Source: JL08 sp963765555 | GTDB lineage: Bacteria > Pseudomonadota > Alphaproteobacteria > Rhodobacterales > Rhodobacteraceae | Assembly (NCBI GenBank): GCA_963765555.1 | Contig: CAVXWX010000002.1 | Span: 310,001-374,000 of the forward strand | Length of the DNA stretch: 64,000 nucleotides | Reading direction: 5' to 3' | Shown here: positions 53,635 to 62,454 of the stretch, one piece after another | Numbering within the stretch: the first letter of the stretch is position 1 | How the letters are laid out: each line of letters starts with the position of its first letter | Program-made: the position numbers and the translations under genes | Notes under the pieces: generated by a model | Seen by the model: the letters and a program-made list of their open reading frames with translations, nothing else | Databases searched by the model: none | What the model was told of the DNA's origin: nothing

Positions 53635-54162
53635 CTACATCAGCGAAATCTGGGCCGTTTGGTTGCTGTCATCGACCAGGGCCGCTGCCGCTTTCAGGAA
53701 CAACTCTTCCTTGTCGGTTTCCAGAACGACCCGCCCGTTGGACATATAAACCGCATCACCTTGTGCCGTGATCACCAGCTTTTCGGCGCGGATTTTCGAC
53801 GCGTCAACAATGTCGACCCACAACTCCGGATGCCCTTGAGCGTTGTAATTCACATCTTCGATCACACCGATCTTTTCTCCGTCCATGGTTTCCAGATCAG
53901 AACCTTTGGCGGCTTCCAGAAACTCCGCTTCCATCGCGGTGACAGATTTCGGCATGTCATCCACAGGGGCATCACCACTGGAAATTTCCGGCGAATTTGT
54001 ATCATATTCCGCAGCCTCACCCGAGGACACGGCAGTGCCGGTTCCGGCTTCCGAGACAGAGGGCGCGCCGGAATTGGCTTCGACATTTGTCTCTTGGGCT
54101 GCAAGAGGGGCTGCTGCCAGTGCAACAACAGCGCTAACGGTTGTAAGAAGTGTACGTTTCAT
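53635..54162 (-). CDS. Secreted PRC-barrel-type protein (175 aa)
   Basis: A signal peptide (MKRTLLTTVSAVVALAAAPLAAQ) is followed by a low-complexity acidic Ser/Thr/Glu-rich stretch (about residues 23-75). A single PRC-barrel-like domain follows (LETMDGEKIGVIEDVNYNAQ, then KLVITAQGDAVYM). It is similar in plan to the 268-aa protein nearby. The EcfG-type promoter 38 bp upstream puts it in the general stress regulon. Confidence 0.82.
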   Translation of the reverse strand: MKRTLLTTVSAVVALAAAPLAAQETNVEANSGAPSVSEAGTGTAVSSGEAAEYDTNSPEISSGDAPVDDMPKSVTAMEAEFLEAAKGSDLETMDGEKIGVIEDVNYNAQGHPELWVDIVDASKIRAEKLVITAQGDAVYMSNGRVVLETDKEELFLKAAAALVDDSNQTAQISLM

Positions 54163-54200
54163 GATGAAATTCCTTTCGTTTCTGCTTCCATTGCGTGCCC

Positions 54201-54226
54201 AACGGACGGGACTCGTGATCTGTTCC
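54201..54226 (-). promoter_or_regulatory. EcfG-type promoter of the 175-aa PRC-barrel gene
   Basis: On the minus strand GGAAC (54226-54222), 17 bases, then CGTT (54204-54201) lies 38 bp from the start codon. Confidence 0.82.
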
Positions 54227-54410
54227 GAAGAACGGTCGAGAAAAACAATATCGTGAAGTCGGGAACTTTTTGCCGTGGCTGTGCGCGCGGATCATCGTTT
54301 CTGAAATTTCCGGCCTGACCATCAAGTGCCCGGTTTTGCGCTTTGCCGGGAACTTTCCGGTGCTTTGGGAATTTCCCGGATACGAACTCAATCAAAATCA
54401 GGAGAGAGAG

Positions 54411-54596
54411 ATGAAAGCGCAATCCAAATCCCAACAACAGGCCGCAGGCGCGGCGCTTTCGGCCAAACGCGGGGATACAAAGCCGTCTGATCTGCAGGGC
54501 GCTTCGAAAGAGATGTATGACACTATGACAAAAGCCGAACTGGAAGAGATGGCGTCAACCAGTCATGATGAGCTGCCGGACCAGAAGACCGATTAA
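54411..54596 (+). CDS. DUF3008-like small protein
   Basis: This 61-aa hydrophilic protein starts at ATG 54411 (MKAQSKSQQQAAGAALSAKR), with GGAGAGAGAG upstream. It continues GASKEMYDTMTKAELEEMAS. The pattern is that of the DUF3008 family, small proteins often found with stress genes. The open frame before the ATG is not needed. No canonical EcfG promoter is visible, although GGAAC occurs twice upstream without CGTT. Confidence 0.8.
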   Translation: MKAQSKSQQQAAGAALSAKRGDTKPSDLQGASKEMYDTMTKAELEEMASTSHDELPDQKTD

Positions 54597-54635
54597 AGGC
54601 GCGGTGGTCTTCCGTAGCGAAGCAGACGAACAGCA

Positions 54636-55580
54636 TCAATCGGCCGGAACGACCTTTAGCTGGCGCACGTCAGTTTGAAGTACCTGACCGTCGCGGATCA
54701 GCGAAACGCGGCTGTTATAGGTGCCGACGGGCAACCCGTTATCAGGTGTACGGCGACCGGCTGCCAGAAAGTATTCTGCCTGATACTTGTCGAAATCCCA
54801 ACCGCGGGAGTGTTCGAACCCATTTGGCCCGGTTATCGAAATCTGCACCCTGTCACCCGGCCGTTTGCCAAAGGCATACATCCACACCACCAATGCGGGC
54901 GTATTTGCCGTTTTGGTCGCGATATCCGGCATCCCTGCTTTAATCGCGTCAAATGTGGGTATTTCATGGAAAAACCCTGATTGCATGATCGCACTGTCAA
55001 TGTAGGGAACCGATGAAGTCCACAACATGTCCTGAGCATCAGCGCCGCAGGCAGGCGAATTCTGGGGTGCAAACGGATCAAGCGATGTCTTGTCGTGGCG
55101 TATTTCGAAATGAAGATGAGGGAACTGCGTCAGACCGCTTAATCCGATTTGCCCCAGTACCTGACCCGTCGAAACCTGTTGCCCCGACTGCACCTGAATG
55201 GTTCCCTTTTTCATGTGGCAGTATTGGGTCTGCCAGCCTTGCGGATGGTCGATTACCACACCATTCCCGCATTCGCGGCCTTCGATCGACTGGGCCTGAT
55301 CTTCGGTGAAGATGACATCGTTCATGCCATCACGCATAGCCCGCACAACCCCGTCAGCAGCGGCGGTCACATTTGTGCCTGCAGCCATCGCCTGCAGGTT
55401 TAAAACCCTGATGTCGGTTCCGTCATGGCCGTCATACGTTAGCTGATGGCATCGAAAATCGCGGGTGTTTTCGCTTGGGTCATGATCGAAATAATTCTGG
55501 ATGAAACATGTTTTACCCAAGGTGCAGTCTACCGGAAAATCAAAGCTGTCCGCATCAGCAGGCAAGACGGACGTCGCCAA
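54636..55580 (-). CDS. M23-family (LytM) metallopeptidase, start uncertain
   Basis: This is a secreted cell-wall endopeptidase-like protein. Zinc ligands are in YDGHDGTDIRV (HxxxD) and PHLHFEIRHD (HxH), with the usual VVIDHPQGWQTQYCHM between them. The only start codon in frame is TTG 55580, which cuts into what looks like a signal sequence. Upstream, in frame, the sequence still reads IGASILSACAVLATSVLPADA after a stop at 55614-55616. A lost start or an indel near 55.61 kb is therefore likely. Peptidoglycan cleavage is inferred from the family. Confidence 0.82.
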   Translation of the reverse strand: MATSVLPADADSFDFPVDCTLGKTCFIQNYFDHDPSENTRDFRCHQLTYDGHDGTDIRVLNLQAMAAGTNVTAAADGVVRAMRDGMNDVIFTEDQAQSIEGRECGNGVVIDHPQGWQTQYCHMKKGTIQVQSGQQVSTGQVLGQIGLSGLTQFPHLHFEIRHDKTSLDPFAPQNSPACGADAQDMLWTSSVPYIDSAIMQSGFFHEIPTFDAIKAGMPDIATKTANTPALVVWMYAFGKRPGDRVQISITGPNGFEHSRGWDFDKYQAEYFLAAGRRTPDNGLPVGTYNSRVSLIRDGQVLQTDVRQLKVVPAD

Positions 55581-55628
55581 AACCGCACAAGCCGACAGGA
55601 TTGACGCACCGATCTAGACTGGTGGCTG

Positions 55629-56412
55629 TCAGGTCTCATGCGATTTGCCGAATTGTTCGCGCCGTTTGCTAACAATTTCCTTGCGGCAAAACCGGAACAG
55701 GGCCAGGTCGAGTTTTGAACGTGCCTTGATCGCTGCCAACTCTGCGTCTGCAATCGTGTTTCGGCTTAAACCACGCTTTGAAACATTTACTTTGCGTGCA
55801 CCGACAAGAGTCGCCCAGTCCGGAAAAAACCCGCATGGATCTGAGCGCTTCTGGCAATGCATCTGCCAATCCGATTTCGATCGTGCCATTCTCAATCAGC
55901 TCTATAGCAGCGTCCAGATCCTTGCGCGTTACAGGTTCGGCCATCGGTTTGCCGCACAGGTAACGGACCTGCAAATTGTCCAGTTCGAAATTGTTTTTCT
56001 CTTCAAGAAACTTGAGCAGCGATACAGGGCGGTCCTTGAAGCGCGTAAAATTGTTCATGGCGTGATTGTAATAGGATATCAGCCGATCAATCGGGTTCCG
56101 CACAAGAGTTGAATACTGGGCGCTGTCCCCGAAAAGAGCGTGGAACGTATAAAAGTCTTCGTGACCGATCACGAAAGACCGCGTTTTGAATGCCCGAACT
56201 TCGCGGTCCGATTTTTTGGACAAGGTCGTGTAGGGGGCCGACCCGTATGAATAGCCGACATCGCCGAATTTGTTGATCAGGATGTTTCGAATGAACGTTC
56301 CGGCGGTTTTGGGAATGTGGATGTATACTTCGGTTTTGGGTGCTTCAACGGGTGGCTGAATGTCTGTTTGCCCTGTCGTTGCCGGTGGGGAAGCAAGAGG
56401 TTTCAGGATCAT
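55629..56412 (-). pseudogene. Sulfotransferase-family protein, one frameshift
   Basis: This protein has the PAPS-binding 5' loop VYIHIPKTAGTFIRNIL near residue 28 and the 3' motif STLVRNPIDRLISYYNH, as in the Sulfotransfer_2 family. ATG 56412 (MILKPLASPPATTG) overlaps the preceding stop (ATGA). At about 55.84 kb the frame shifts. The printed frame runs on to 55669 with atypical sequence, while the neighbouring frame continues SDPCGFFPDWATLVGARKVNVSKR to a stop at 55629. In the polysaccharide locus it probably sulfates a surface glycan. Confidence 0.78.
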
Positions 56413-56834
56413 ATCAGGCCTCGCATAAATGCGGCACGCTTCCATCCAATCAGCACTTCACCACCGAAGGGTCGGGAAATTAGCTGTTCTTCCAGTTCCT
56501 TCGCTTCCTCGTCATTCAACAACCCCATCAAACGCGTCACGTCCGACATATTGAACATTCCACGATAGACGCCGTCCAGTTTAATGATCGGCAGCCCCAT
56601 GTTCAGCAGGATCGCAGCATTTTGATGTATTTGGCTATGCTGGCGAAAGTTTTCCAACATCCGGGATGCAACCGTTTCGCGAAATCCGTTCAGATCTCTG
56701 TCAGAGACTTTTCTGACGCTGTCCAAAAAGGCTGCCCTTAGATCGGTGAATGAATCAACGTAGATACGGGTGCGTACGATTTCGTTTTGCGCCGTATTTT
56801 CAATTTTCAAATCCAGAGTTTCAAACGGGTCCAC
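56409..56834 (-). CDS. Unknown protein of the polysaccharide locus (141 aa)
   Basis: I do not recognise a family. The protein is soluble, with no signal peptide or membrane segment. It begins MDPFETLDLKIENTAQNEIV and has a predicted helical middle (LNGFRETVASRMLENFRQHS). Its C-terminus is FGGEVLIGWKRAAFMRGLI. It overlaps the sulfotransferase gene by ATGA and follows the RgpF-like gene by 14 bp, so it belongs to the same operon. Confidence 0.7.
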   Translation of the reverse strand: MDPFETLDLKIENTAQNEIVRTRIYVDSFTDLRAAFLDSVRKVSDRDLNGFRETVASRMLENFRQHSQIHQNAAILLNMGLPIIKLDGVYRGMFNMSDVTRLMGLLNDEEAKELEEQLISRPFGGEVLIGWKRAAFMRGLI

Positions 56835-56848
56835 TGTATGAATTTCGC

Positions 56849-57715
56849 TTAGCGTTTCGAATTGTTCGCTGAAAAGTTAAACAGTTTTGCGGGTGTCAGA
56901 TCGCCCTTGCGCACTAGGGAAATATACTCGTCTAACTGTTTCGTGTCCGCATCGCGCAACAGGCTGGCGTAGCGTGCGGAATTATACAGCGCCTGAAAAT
57001 GTCGCTGCGATGTCACCACTGACTTGAGCGTTTTTGACAGCCCCATTTCGCCTTTTTTAATCACAACCGGGCGCACATCGGTCAGGCGAAATTTTTTCCA
57101 GTATGTTTGAAACTTGCGGTGCTGAAGGACCGATTGTGCCATGGAAATGCAAAACGATCCCAGATGGTAATTGATTTCGTAATTCTCTGTGGATCCCAGA
57201 ACCTCACGGTCGGTTTCGAACATGTCCGCCAGAAACCGGGGCATCCGGTCTTCGCAGAAAAACACAGAATTGTTGACCATCAGCAGACGTGCGCATTGAT
57301 CCTGCCAGCCCTGTTCGAACAGATGTAGAAAACCGGCCTTGTAGCTTCCGAAATCGCGCCCGTAATTGGGGCGCTCGATATAGGTATCCACCAAATGTGA
57401 CACCGCACCGGGATCACGCAGCTTTTGCGTGTTGACGGCCAATACGTAAAGCCCAAAGGATTTTGCGGCTTCCAACAGTCTGATTGCATCGGGCCGCAAT
57501 TCGCCTTTTTGGTACAGCGCCAACAGCAATATGTTTTCGCCGCCATAGGGCCGGTTCACATGGGTGCGCGCCTTTTTTGTGCCAACCCTGATCCGGTCGA
57601 TTTCCGATTTGACGGTCAGGTAGATCATCACGCCGGGCTGGGCCAACAGGGACACAACATTGTCCAGCAGACGGGTCAGTAGACCTCTGGTGGGTTCTCG
57701 GGATGTCTTTGCCAT
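56849..57715 (-). CDS. RgpF-like rhamnan/polysaccharide synthesis protein
   Basis: This 288-aa cytoplasmic protein has the RgpF family core: NILLLALYQKGELRPDAIRL, VLAVNTQ, YIERPNYGRDFGSYKAGF and LLMVNNSVF. RgpF-type proteins act in assembly of rhamnose-rich polysaccharides, though many members are uncharacterised glycosyltransferase-like enzymes. It is in line with the upstream glycosyltransferases. Confidence 0.78.
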   Translation of the reverse strand: MAKTSREPTRGLLTRLLDNVVSLLAQPGVMIYLTVKSEIDRIRVGTKKARTHVNRPYGGENILLLALYQKGELRPDAIRLLEAAKSFGLYVLAVNTQKLRDPGAVSHLVDTYIERPNYGRDFGSYKAGFLHLFEQGWQDQCARLLMVNNSVFFCEDRMPRFLADMFETDREVLGSTENYEINYHLGSFCISMAQSVLQHRKFQTYWKKFRLTDVRPVVIKKGEMGLSKTLKSVVTSQRHFQALYNSARYASLLRDADTKQLDEYISLVRKGDLTPAKLFNFSANNSKR

Positions 57716-57721
57716 GGCAGG

Positions 57722-58483
57722 TTACTTTTGAACCCGCGCGCGCGCACGGTTGGGTAAAGGACGCGACATGCCGTGCCATTGCGATATCCGATTGCCCATC
57801 CGGGGCGGCCTGCCGGTTGCCAGAACAGACAGGAACAGACTGAAGTCACTGAATGCAGCGCCAAGATTTGCGTATTTCTTGCCTTCACGACAAACGCCCG
57901 GTGCAATCATCGGCACCTCTTTTACCGTGAACCCGGCAAGGCAAAGGCGGTAAAGAACCGTGGTTTCAACCGCGTAACCTTGTGACAGTCCGGCATTCAG
58001 CACCGCCCGCAGCGCCGCCGCAGAAAAAATCCGCATGCCCGATTGTGTATCTTCGATCGAAACGCCCAACGTCTTGGACAATCGGGCAGAAATGATTGCA
58101 TTTCTGGAACGCCTGAATGCGTTGTACTCCCCAAAAAAGGGCGCGCGCGATAACGATACCATTCCGGTGTCGCGGCATTGATCGAATGCTTCCAGAAAAT
58201 TGATGGGGTCGTGTTCACCGTCCCCGTCGATCGTCGCGACAAAATCGGCCCCGCGATCCAGACAGTAGCGAAAGCCGGTTTCAAGGGCACGGCCTTTGCC
58301 TTGGTTCACGTCGTGGCGCAAAACAACGACATTTTCACGTTCGTGGTTGCCCGCCGCAATCTTTGATCCGTCGTCGACAACGACAACAAGATCGAACATA
58401 TCCGAAAGTGTCAGGCAAACATCTCGCCACGCTGCGCTCTCGTTGAAAATCGGGCATACCACTGCCCTCAATTGAGTACTCAT
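57722..58483 (-). CDS. Family 2 glycosyltransferase (dolichol-phosphate mannosyltransferase type)
   Basis: This is a GT-A fold transferase (253 aa from ATG 58483, MSTQLRAVVCPIFNES). The nucleotide-binding start VVVVDDGS and the metal-binding DGDGEHDP motif are present, as is QGKGRALETGF. It lacks membrane helices. It probably transfers a sugar to a lipid carrier or a growing glycan. It lies 6 bp before the RgpF-like gene. Confidence 0.85.
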   Translation of the reverse strand: MSTQLRAVVCPIFNESAAWRDVCLTLSDMFDLVVVVDDGSKIAAGNHERENVVVLRHDVNQGKGRALETGFRYCLDRGADFVATIDGDGEHDPINFLEAFDQCRDTGMVSLSRAPFFGEYNAFRRSRNAIISARLSKTLGVSIEDTQSGMRIFSAAALRAVLNAGLSQGYAVETTVLYRLCLAGFTVKEVPMIAPGVCREGKKYANLGAAFSDFSLFLSVLATGRPPRMGNRISQWHGMSRPLPNRARARVQK

Positions 58484-58572
58484 TTCTGATCTTGACCCCC
58501 CGGCTTTAATCGAAATCAATTTAAAAAAGTTTAGTCTTGGTCGTCTCGAAATTCCTCAAAATGTTCTGTGTG

Positions 58573-59625
58573 TCACAATCGGTTCAGCACGGTCGCCAAC
58601 AAAAGCCCCGCATTTCCAAGCCGTGTCTGATGCCGGACATTGCTGCGCATGACAGTCTTGATGCGCACGGGCAGGGATGCCTTTTTTGCAAAGCCGAATG
58701 TATCAAGAACCTTGCGGCTTTCCGGAGTCAGCACATCGCGGCACGCGTTCAATGCGGTAAGGTTGCTGTCGTTCCACTTCTTGAACTGGCCGGACAAAAC
58801 CATACCCAAGCGCTGAAGCGTCGCGATCAGCGTGTGCGCCGATCCGATGACGTTGGCATCGTGTTGCCGGTATAGCACCATCGGTTCTCTGTCATAAATC
58901 ACTTGTCCGCCCGCACCGGATACAACCTGATACGCCCACCAGTCGTGCGACGGGATGTCCGTGACGCCGAAACTGGCCCTTTGAATAAGCCGTAATGCCG
59001 CATTGTTCATGATCATCGTATTGCCGCCGCCAATGTTCTGAACAATTGCATTTGAAAACGCAGGCTGGTGTTGGAACTGGTAAGACGGGCGGATTTTTCT
59101 CAATTTGGGGCCGCAAATCCACGTGCGACCGCAATAAATCGCAGGCACGTCTTTCTCTACAGTGCGAAGCTGCCCAATTCCGTGTTCCAATTTCTGCGGC
59201 AGCCACGCGTCATCCTGATCTGAAAAGGCAACAAAAGGGCTGGACGGTTCCGCGCGCCGGACCAAATGCATAAAATTGGCCGCGAACCCCGCATTCGGCC
59301 CGTCGATCAACACAACAGAACGGTTTTTTTCGGCGCGGGCAAAACACTGCACTAGCGCGCGCCCGCCATCTTTGGATGCATCATCGCTGACGATAAGGCT
59401 CCAATCGCTATGTGTTTGATTTTTAATGCTATAAAGTTGATCTGACAGGTATTTTTCACCATCGCGCAAAGCCAAAAGCACCACCACATGGTCGGGGTTT
59501 TTCTTGCGCGCTTTCAGATTGCGCAAATGATCTTTCCGAAGGTCCTTCGTCGGGCCATTTGCCCCGCCTCTTTTAGAGAAAAAGACCGGTTTTAATTCAG
59601 ATTTATTTGTATTCTGTATATTCAT
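58573..59625 (-). CDS. Family 2 glycosyltransferase (rhamnosyltransferase-like)
   Basis: This 350-aa protein has the GT2 pattern VLLALRDGEKYLSDQLYSIKNQ, IVSDDASKDGG and the DQDDAW metal-binding motif (AFSDQDDAWLPQKL). That sequence type is common in rhamnosyl- and galactosyltransferases. SHDWWAYQVVSGAGGQVIYD is conserved in this subgroup. It lies 11 bp after the ABC permease gene and has an unusually basic N-terminus of about 45 residues. Confidence 0.85.
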   Translation of the reverse strand: MNIQNTNKSELKPVFFSKRGGANGPTKDLRKDHLRNLKARKKNPDHVVVLLALRDGEKYLSDQLYSIKNQTHSDWSLIVSDDASKDGGRALVQCFARAEKNRSVVLIDGPNAGFAANFMHLVRRAEPSSPFVAFSDQDDAWLPQKLEHGIGQLRTVEKDVPAIYCGRTWICGPKLRKIRPSYQFQHQPAFSNAIVQNIGGGNTMIMNNAALRLIQRASFGVTDIPSHDWWAYQVVSGAGGQVIYDREPMVLYRQHDANVIGSAHTLIATLQRLGMVLSGQFKKWNDSNLTALNACRDVLTPESRKVLDTFGFAKKASLPVRIKTVMRSNVRHQTRLGNAGLLLATVLNRL

Positions 59626-59636
59626 TTTTATAACCG

Positions 59637-60434
59637 CTAATCATTAACAACTTCACGATACCGTGACTTCAAAATCAATAGACCAAAGGCCAAAGTTATT
59701 AATCCAATTCCATACACAAAAACAGGATCAACATAATTGGCATCATAGGACGCATAAATACCGCTGCGCATTTCACCTGTTATATGAAATATGGGGTTGT
59801 ACCAAAGCACGTCTTGATAAATTCCGGGAATGCTTTCAAATAAAAAGAATATGCCTGAAACAATAACGAGAGGGCGCGTTACAATTTGCCATAAACGTTC
59901 GTAAACAGGAAACGCAGTAAACAGATAGCAATTCAATGCCCCGAACCCCAGCGCAAGAATTGCCGCCATGCCCAAAGCGTTCGCAACCACCAGAATTTCG
60001 ATGTTCGGACGCAATCCAAAGGCAATGATGATGCCTGGAATAACCGCGAGGAAAACCATCAGATGGGTCAGCGCATTCAGTAAAAACCGCGCCAGAAGAA
60101 CATCGACCATGGTTACAGACGGATAGGCCAGAAGCGGGCGGGAGAATTTGATTGCTGTCGCTAATTTGTTGTTAACATCCAGAAACAGCATAAACGGCAG
60201 GTACGCCGACGCATAAAACAGCGGAAAATTGTCACCCAGCGGCGGCGATCTGAAGGCTATCGAAAACACAAAAGACAGCAATGCGATCGCGGCCACCGGT
60301 TCTACAATTGCCCAGATATACCCCCCCGGGGACCGGCCGTAGGTTGTGACCATTTCGCGCAACATCAAAGCAACTATTGTCCTTGGTGTCGCAACCGATC
60401 TGACGCCTGAATATGGCGTTGAGGCAGCTAACAT
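59637..60434 (-). CDS. Polysaccharide ABC exporter permease (KpsM-like)
   Basis: This is the membrane channel of an ABC-2 exporter for capsule-like polysaccharide (265 aa, six helices). It begins MLAASTPYSGVRSVATPRTI and has MLREMVTTYGRSPGGYIWAIVEP, diagnostic for KpsM/BexB/CtrC proteins. Its partner ATPase and KpsE-like protein are on the other strand, starting 95 bp away. The gene is richer in A+T than the rest of the window. Confidence 0.9.
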   Translation of the reverse strand: MLAASTPYSGVRSVATPRTIVALMLREMVTTYGRSPGGYIWAIVEPVAAIALLSFVFSIAFRSPPLGDNFPLFYASAYLPFMLFLDVNNKLATAIKFSRPLLAYPSVTMVDVLLARFLLNALTHLMVFLAVIPGIIIAFGLRPNIEILVVANALGMAAILALGFGALNCYLFTAFPVYERLWQIVTRPLVIVSGIFFLFESIPGIYQDVLWYNPIFHITGEMRSGIYASYDANYVDPVFVYGIGLITLAFGLLILKSRYREVVND

Positions 60435-60528
60435 ATATCCGCTCCAAGGCTGGATTTATAATCGTTAATCGTTTAACCTTTAGAGGTATTTAAACAGGTT
60501 TTTTGTTTCTAAGCAAAGGATAAGGCGC

Positions 60529-61731
60529 TTGGGCGAGGTTATTTCTTCAAATGCCGGCGTGTCAGACAATGAAAAGCTGCCTCCACAACGCCGATTAAAC
60601 GTTGTTGCACAGCCGGCACTTCGTGCACATGCGAAAAAGCGCCATTGGGGGCTGTTATTTAGCTTTCTGATTCTTGTTATTATTCCACTGATGGTGTCGG
60701 CGGCGTATTTATATTTGCGTGCTGTTGATCAATACGAATCAGTCGTCGGTTTTTCCGTTCGGGCCGAGGAAGTAAGCTCACCGATTGAATTGCTGGGCGG
60801 GATTGCGGGTTTTTCCGGTTCCAGTTCTTCGGACACAGATATTTTATACGAATACATCCAAAGTCAGGAACTGGTTCAACTGGTCGATGATCGGCTGAAC
60901 CTGCGGGATATCTACGCCGGCAGCCCGGACGATCCGGTGTTTTCATTTGATCCGGATGGAACACTGGAAGACCTGCGCGATTACTGGGCGCGCATGACCG
61001 ACGTGGATTACGACAGTGGTACGGGTCTGATTGAATTTCAGGTGCGGGCGTTCACCCCTGAAGACGCCCAGAATATTGCGAAAACCGTGTTTGCACAAAG
61101 TTCCGAGATCGTGAACGATTTGTCTTCCATCGCACGACAGGATGCCATTCGCTATGCGCAGGAAGATCTTGAGATTTCGATTGATAGGTTAAAGCAGGCC
61201 CGCGAAGCCATGACCAGTTTTCGCGCAAAATCCCAGATTGTTGATCCGTCTGAAGATATCCAAAGTCAAATGGGATTGATCGGATCGCTGCAGGAACAAT
61301 TGGCCGAAGCGCTGATTACACTTCAGTTACTTCGCCAAACCACGACGGATAATGACACGCGCATAGAATACGCAACAAAACGTATCAATGTGATCGAAGG
61401 GTTGATTGCAGAACAGCGTCAGAAATTCGGATTGGGCGGCGATGACGCGTTGGGTAACGACTTTGTCACCGTAATCGCCGAATTCGAAGGGCTAAGTGTT
61501 GATCAGGAATTTGCCGAAGAAGCGTATATTACATCTTTGGCGTCTTTTTATGCGGCCCAGGCCGAAGCGCAAAGAAAGAGCAGGTATCTTGCTGCCTACA
61601 TTCAGCCGACTTTGGCGCAAGAGGCGGAATATCCGAGACGTGAAATATTGCTGGCCACGATCGCCCTGTTTTTGCTGGTCGGTTGGTCGATCATGGCCTT
61701 GGTCTACTACAGTGTTCGCGACCGCAGGTAA
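60529..61731 (+). CDS. Capsule polysaccharide export inner-membrane protein (KpsE/CtrB-like)
   Basis: This polysaccharide co-polymerase-type protein (400 aa) links the ABC exporter to the outer membrane. It has a membrane helix near residues 42-65 (LLFSFLILVIIPLMVSAAYLYL) and another at the C-terminus (about 372-393). A long periplasmic coiled-coil region lies between them, and IAGFSGSSSSDTDILYEYIQ is typical. The start is TTG 60529, with AAGGATAAGG upstream; no ATG is available before the first helix. Confidence 0.87.
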   Translation: MGEVISSNAGVSDNEKLPPQRRLNVVAQPALRAHAKKRHWGLLFSFLILVIIPLMVSAAYLYLRAVDQYESVVGFSVRAEEVSSPIELLGGIAGFSGSSSSDTDILYEYIQSQELVQLVDDRLNLRDIYAGSPDDPVFSFDPDGTLEDLRDYWARMTDVDYDSGTGLIEFQVRAFTPEDAQNIAKTVFAQSSEIVNDLSSIARQDAIRYAQEDLEISIDRLKQAREAMTSFRAKSQIVDPSEDIQSQMGLIGSLQEQLAEALITLQLLRQTTTDNDTRIEYATKRINVIEGLIAEQRQKFGLGGDDALGNDFVTVIAEFEGLSVDQEFAEEAYITSLASFYAAQAEAQRKSRYLAAYIQPTLAQEAEYPRREILLATIALFLLVGWSIMALVYYSVRDRR

Positions 61732-61734
61732 GCC

Positions 61735-62445
61735 ATGATTGTGCTCAGGGATTTGTGCAAAACCTACGTTGTTCAGGGGGTGCCACATGTCACGGCTAAT
61801 CGTATTAATGCCGTGTTTCCATCCCGAAAATCCGTTGCCCTGCTGGGCCGAAACGGGGCCGGAAAATCCAGCTTGCTGCGTATGATCGCCGGTACGATGA
61901 ACCCCACATCGGGGAGCGTCACAAGCACGGGTTCCATTTCCTGGCCGGTCGGATTTGCCGGCAGTTTCCACGGTGATTTGTCGGGCGCGCAAAACGCCAA
62001 ATTCATTGCGCGCATCTATGGCGTGGACACCGACAGCCTGACGGAGTTTGTTCAGGATTTCGCCGAGTTGGGCAAACATTTCCATCTGCCGTTGCGTACA
62101 TATTCGTCGGGGATGCGGGCGCGACTGGCCTTTGGTGTTTCGATGGGGATCAAGTTTGATACCTATCTGGTGGACGAGGTGACAAGCGTTGGCGACGCCG
62201 CATTTCGTTCAAAAAGCGAGACTTTGTTTCAGGACCGGATGCAAAACAGTGGGGCAGTCGTCGTGTCCCACTCGATGGATTTGTTGCGACGCGTGTGTAC
62301 AAGCGGCGCGGTTCTGGAAGATGGCCGTCTTGAAATGTTTGAGGATATCGATGATGCGATTGCCCAGCATCAGGAAAACATGCGTGTTCTTGGTATGATG
62401 CGCAGACGGAATGACGCGCAAGAGTTATTTCACGGAGCACAGTAG
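61735..62445 (+). CDS. Polysaccharide ABC exporter ATPase (KpsT-like)
   Basis: This is the ATP-binding subunit of the capsule exporter (236 aa). Walker A is LLGRNGAGKSSLLRMIAG, the signature is YSSGMRARLAFG, and Walker B is TYLVDEVTSVGD, in which DE is followed by VTS as in KpsT/Wzt. It starts 3 bp after the KpsE-like gene. It works with the divergent permease. Confidence 0.92.
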   Translation: MIVLRDLCKTYVVQGVPHVTANRINAVFPSRKSVALLGRNGAGKSSLLRMIAGTMNPTSGSVTSTGSISWPVGFAGSFHGDLSGAQNAKFIARIYGVDTDSLTEFVQDFAELGKHFHLPLRTYSSGMRARLAFGVSMGIKFDTYLVDEVTSVGDAAFRSKSETLFQDRMQNSGAVVVSHSMDLLRRVCTSGAVLEDGRLEMFEDIDDAIAQHQENMRVLGMMRRRNDAQELFHGAQ

Positions 62446-62454
62446 GGGTGGGTC

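Noticed and set aside
54263..54365. GGAAC elements before the DUF3008-like gene
   Set aside because: Two GGAAC occur, but neither has CGTT at 16 or 17 bases, so no EcfG promoter is claimed.
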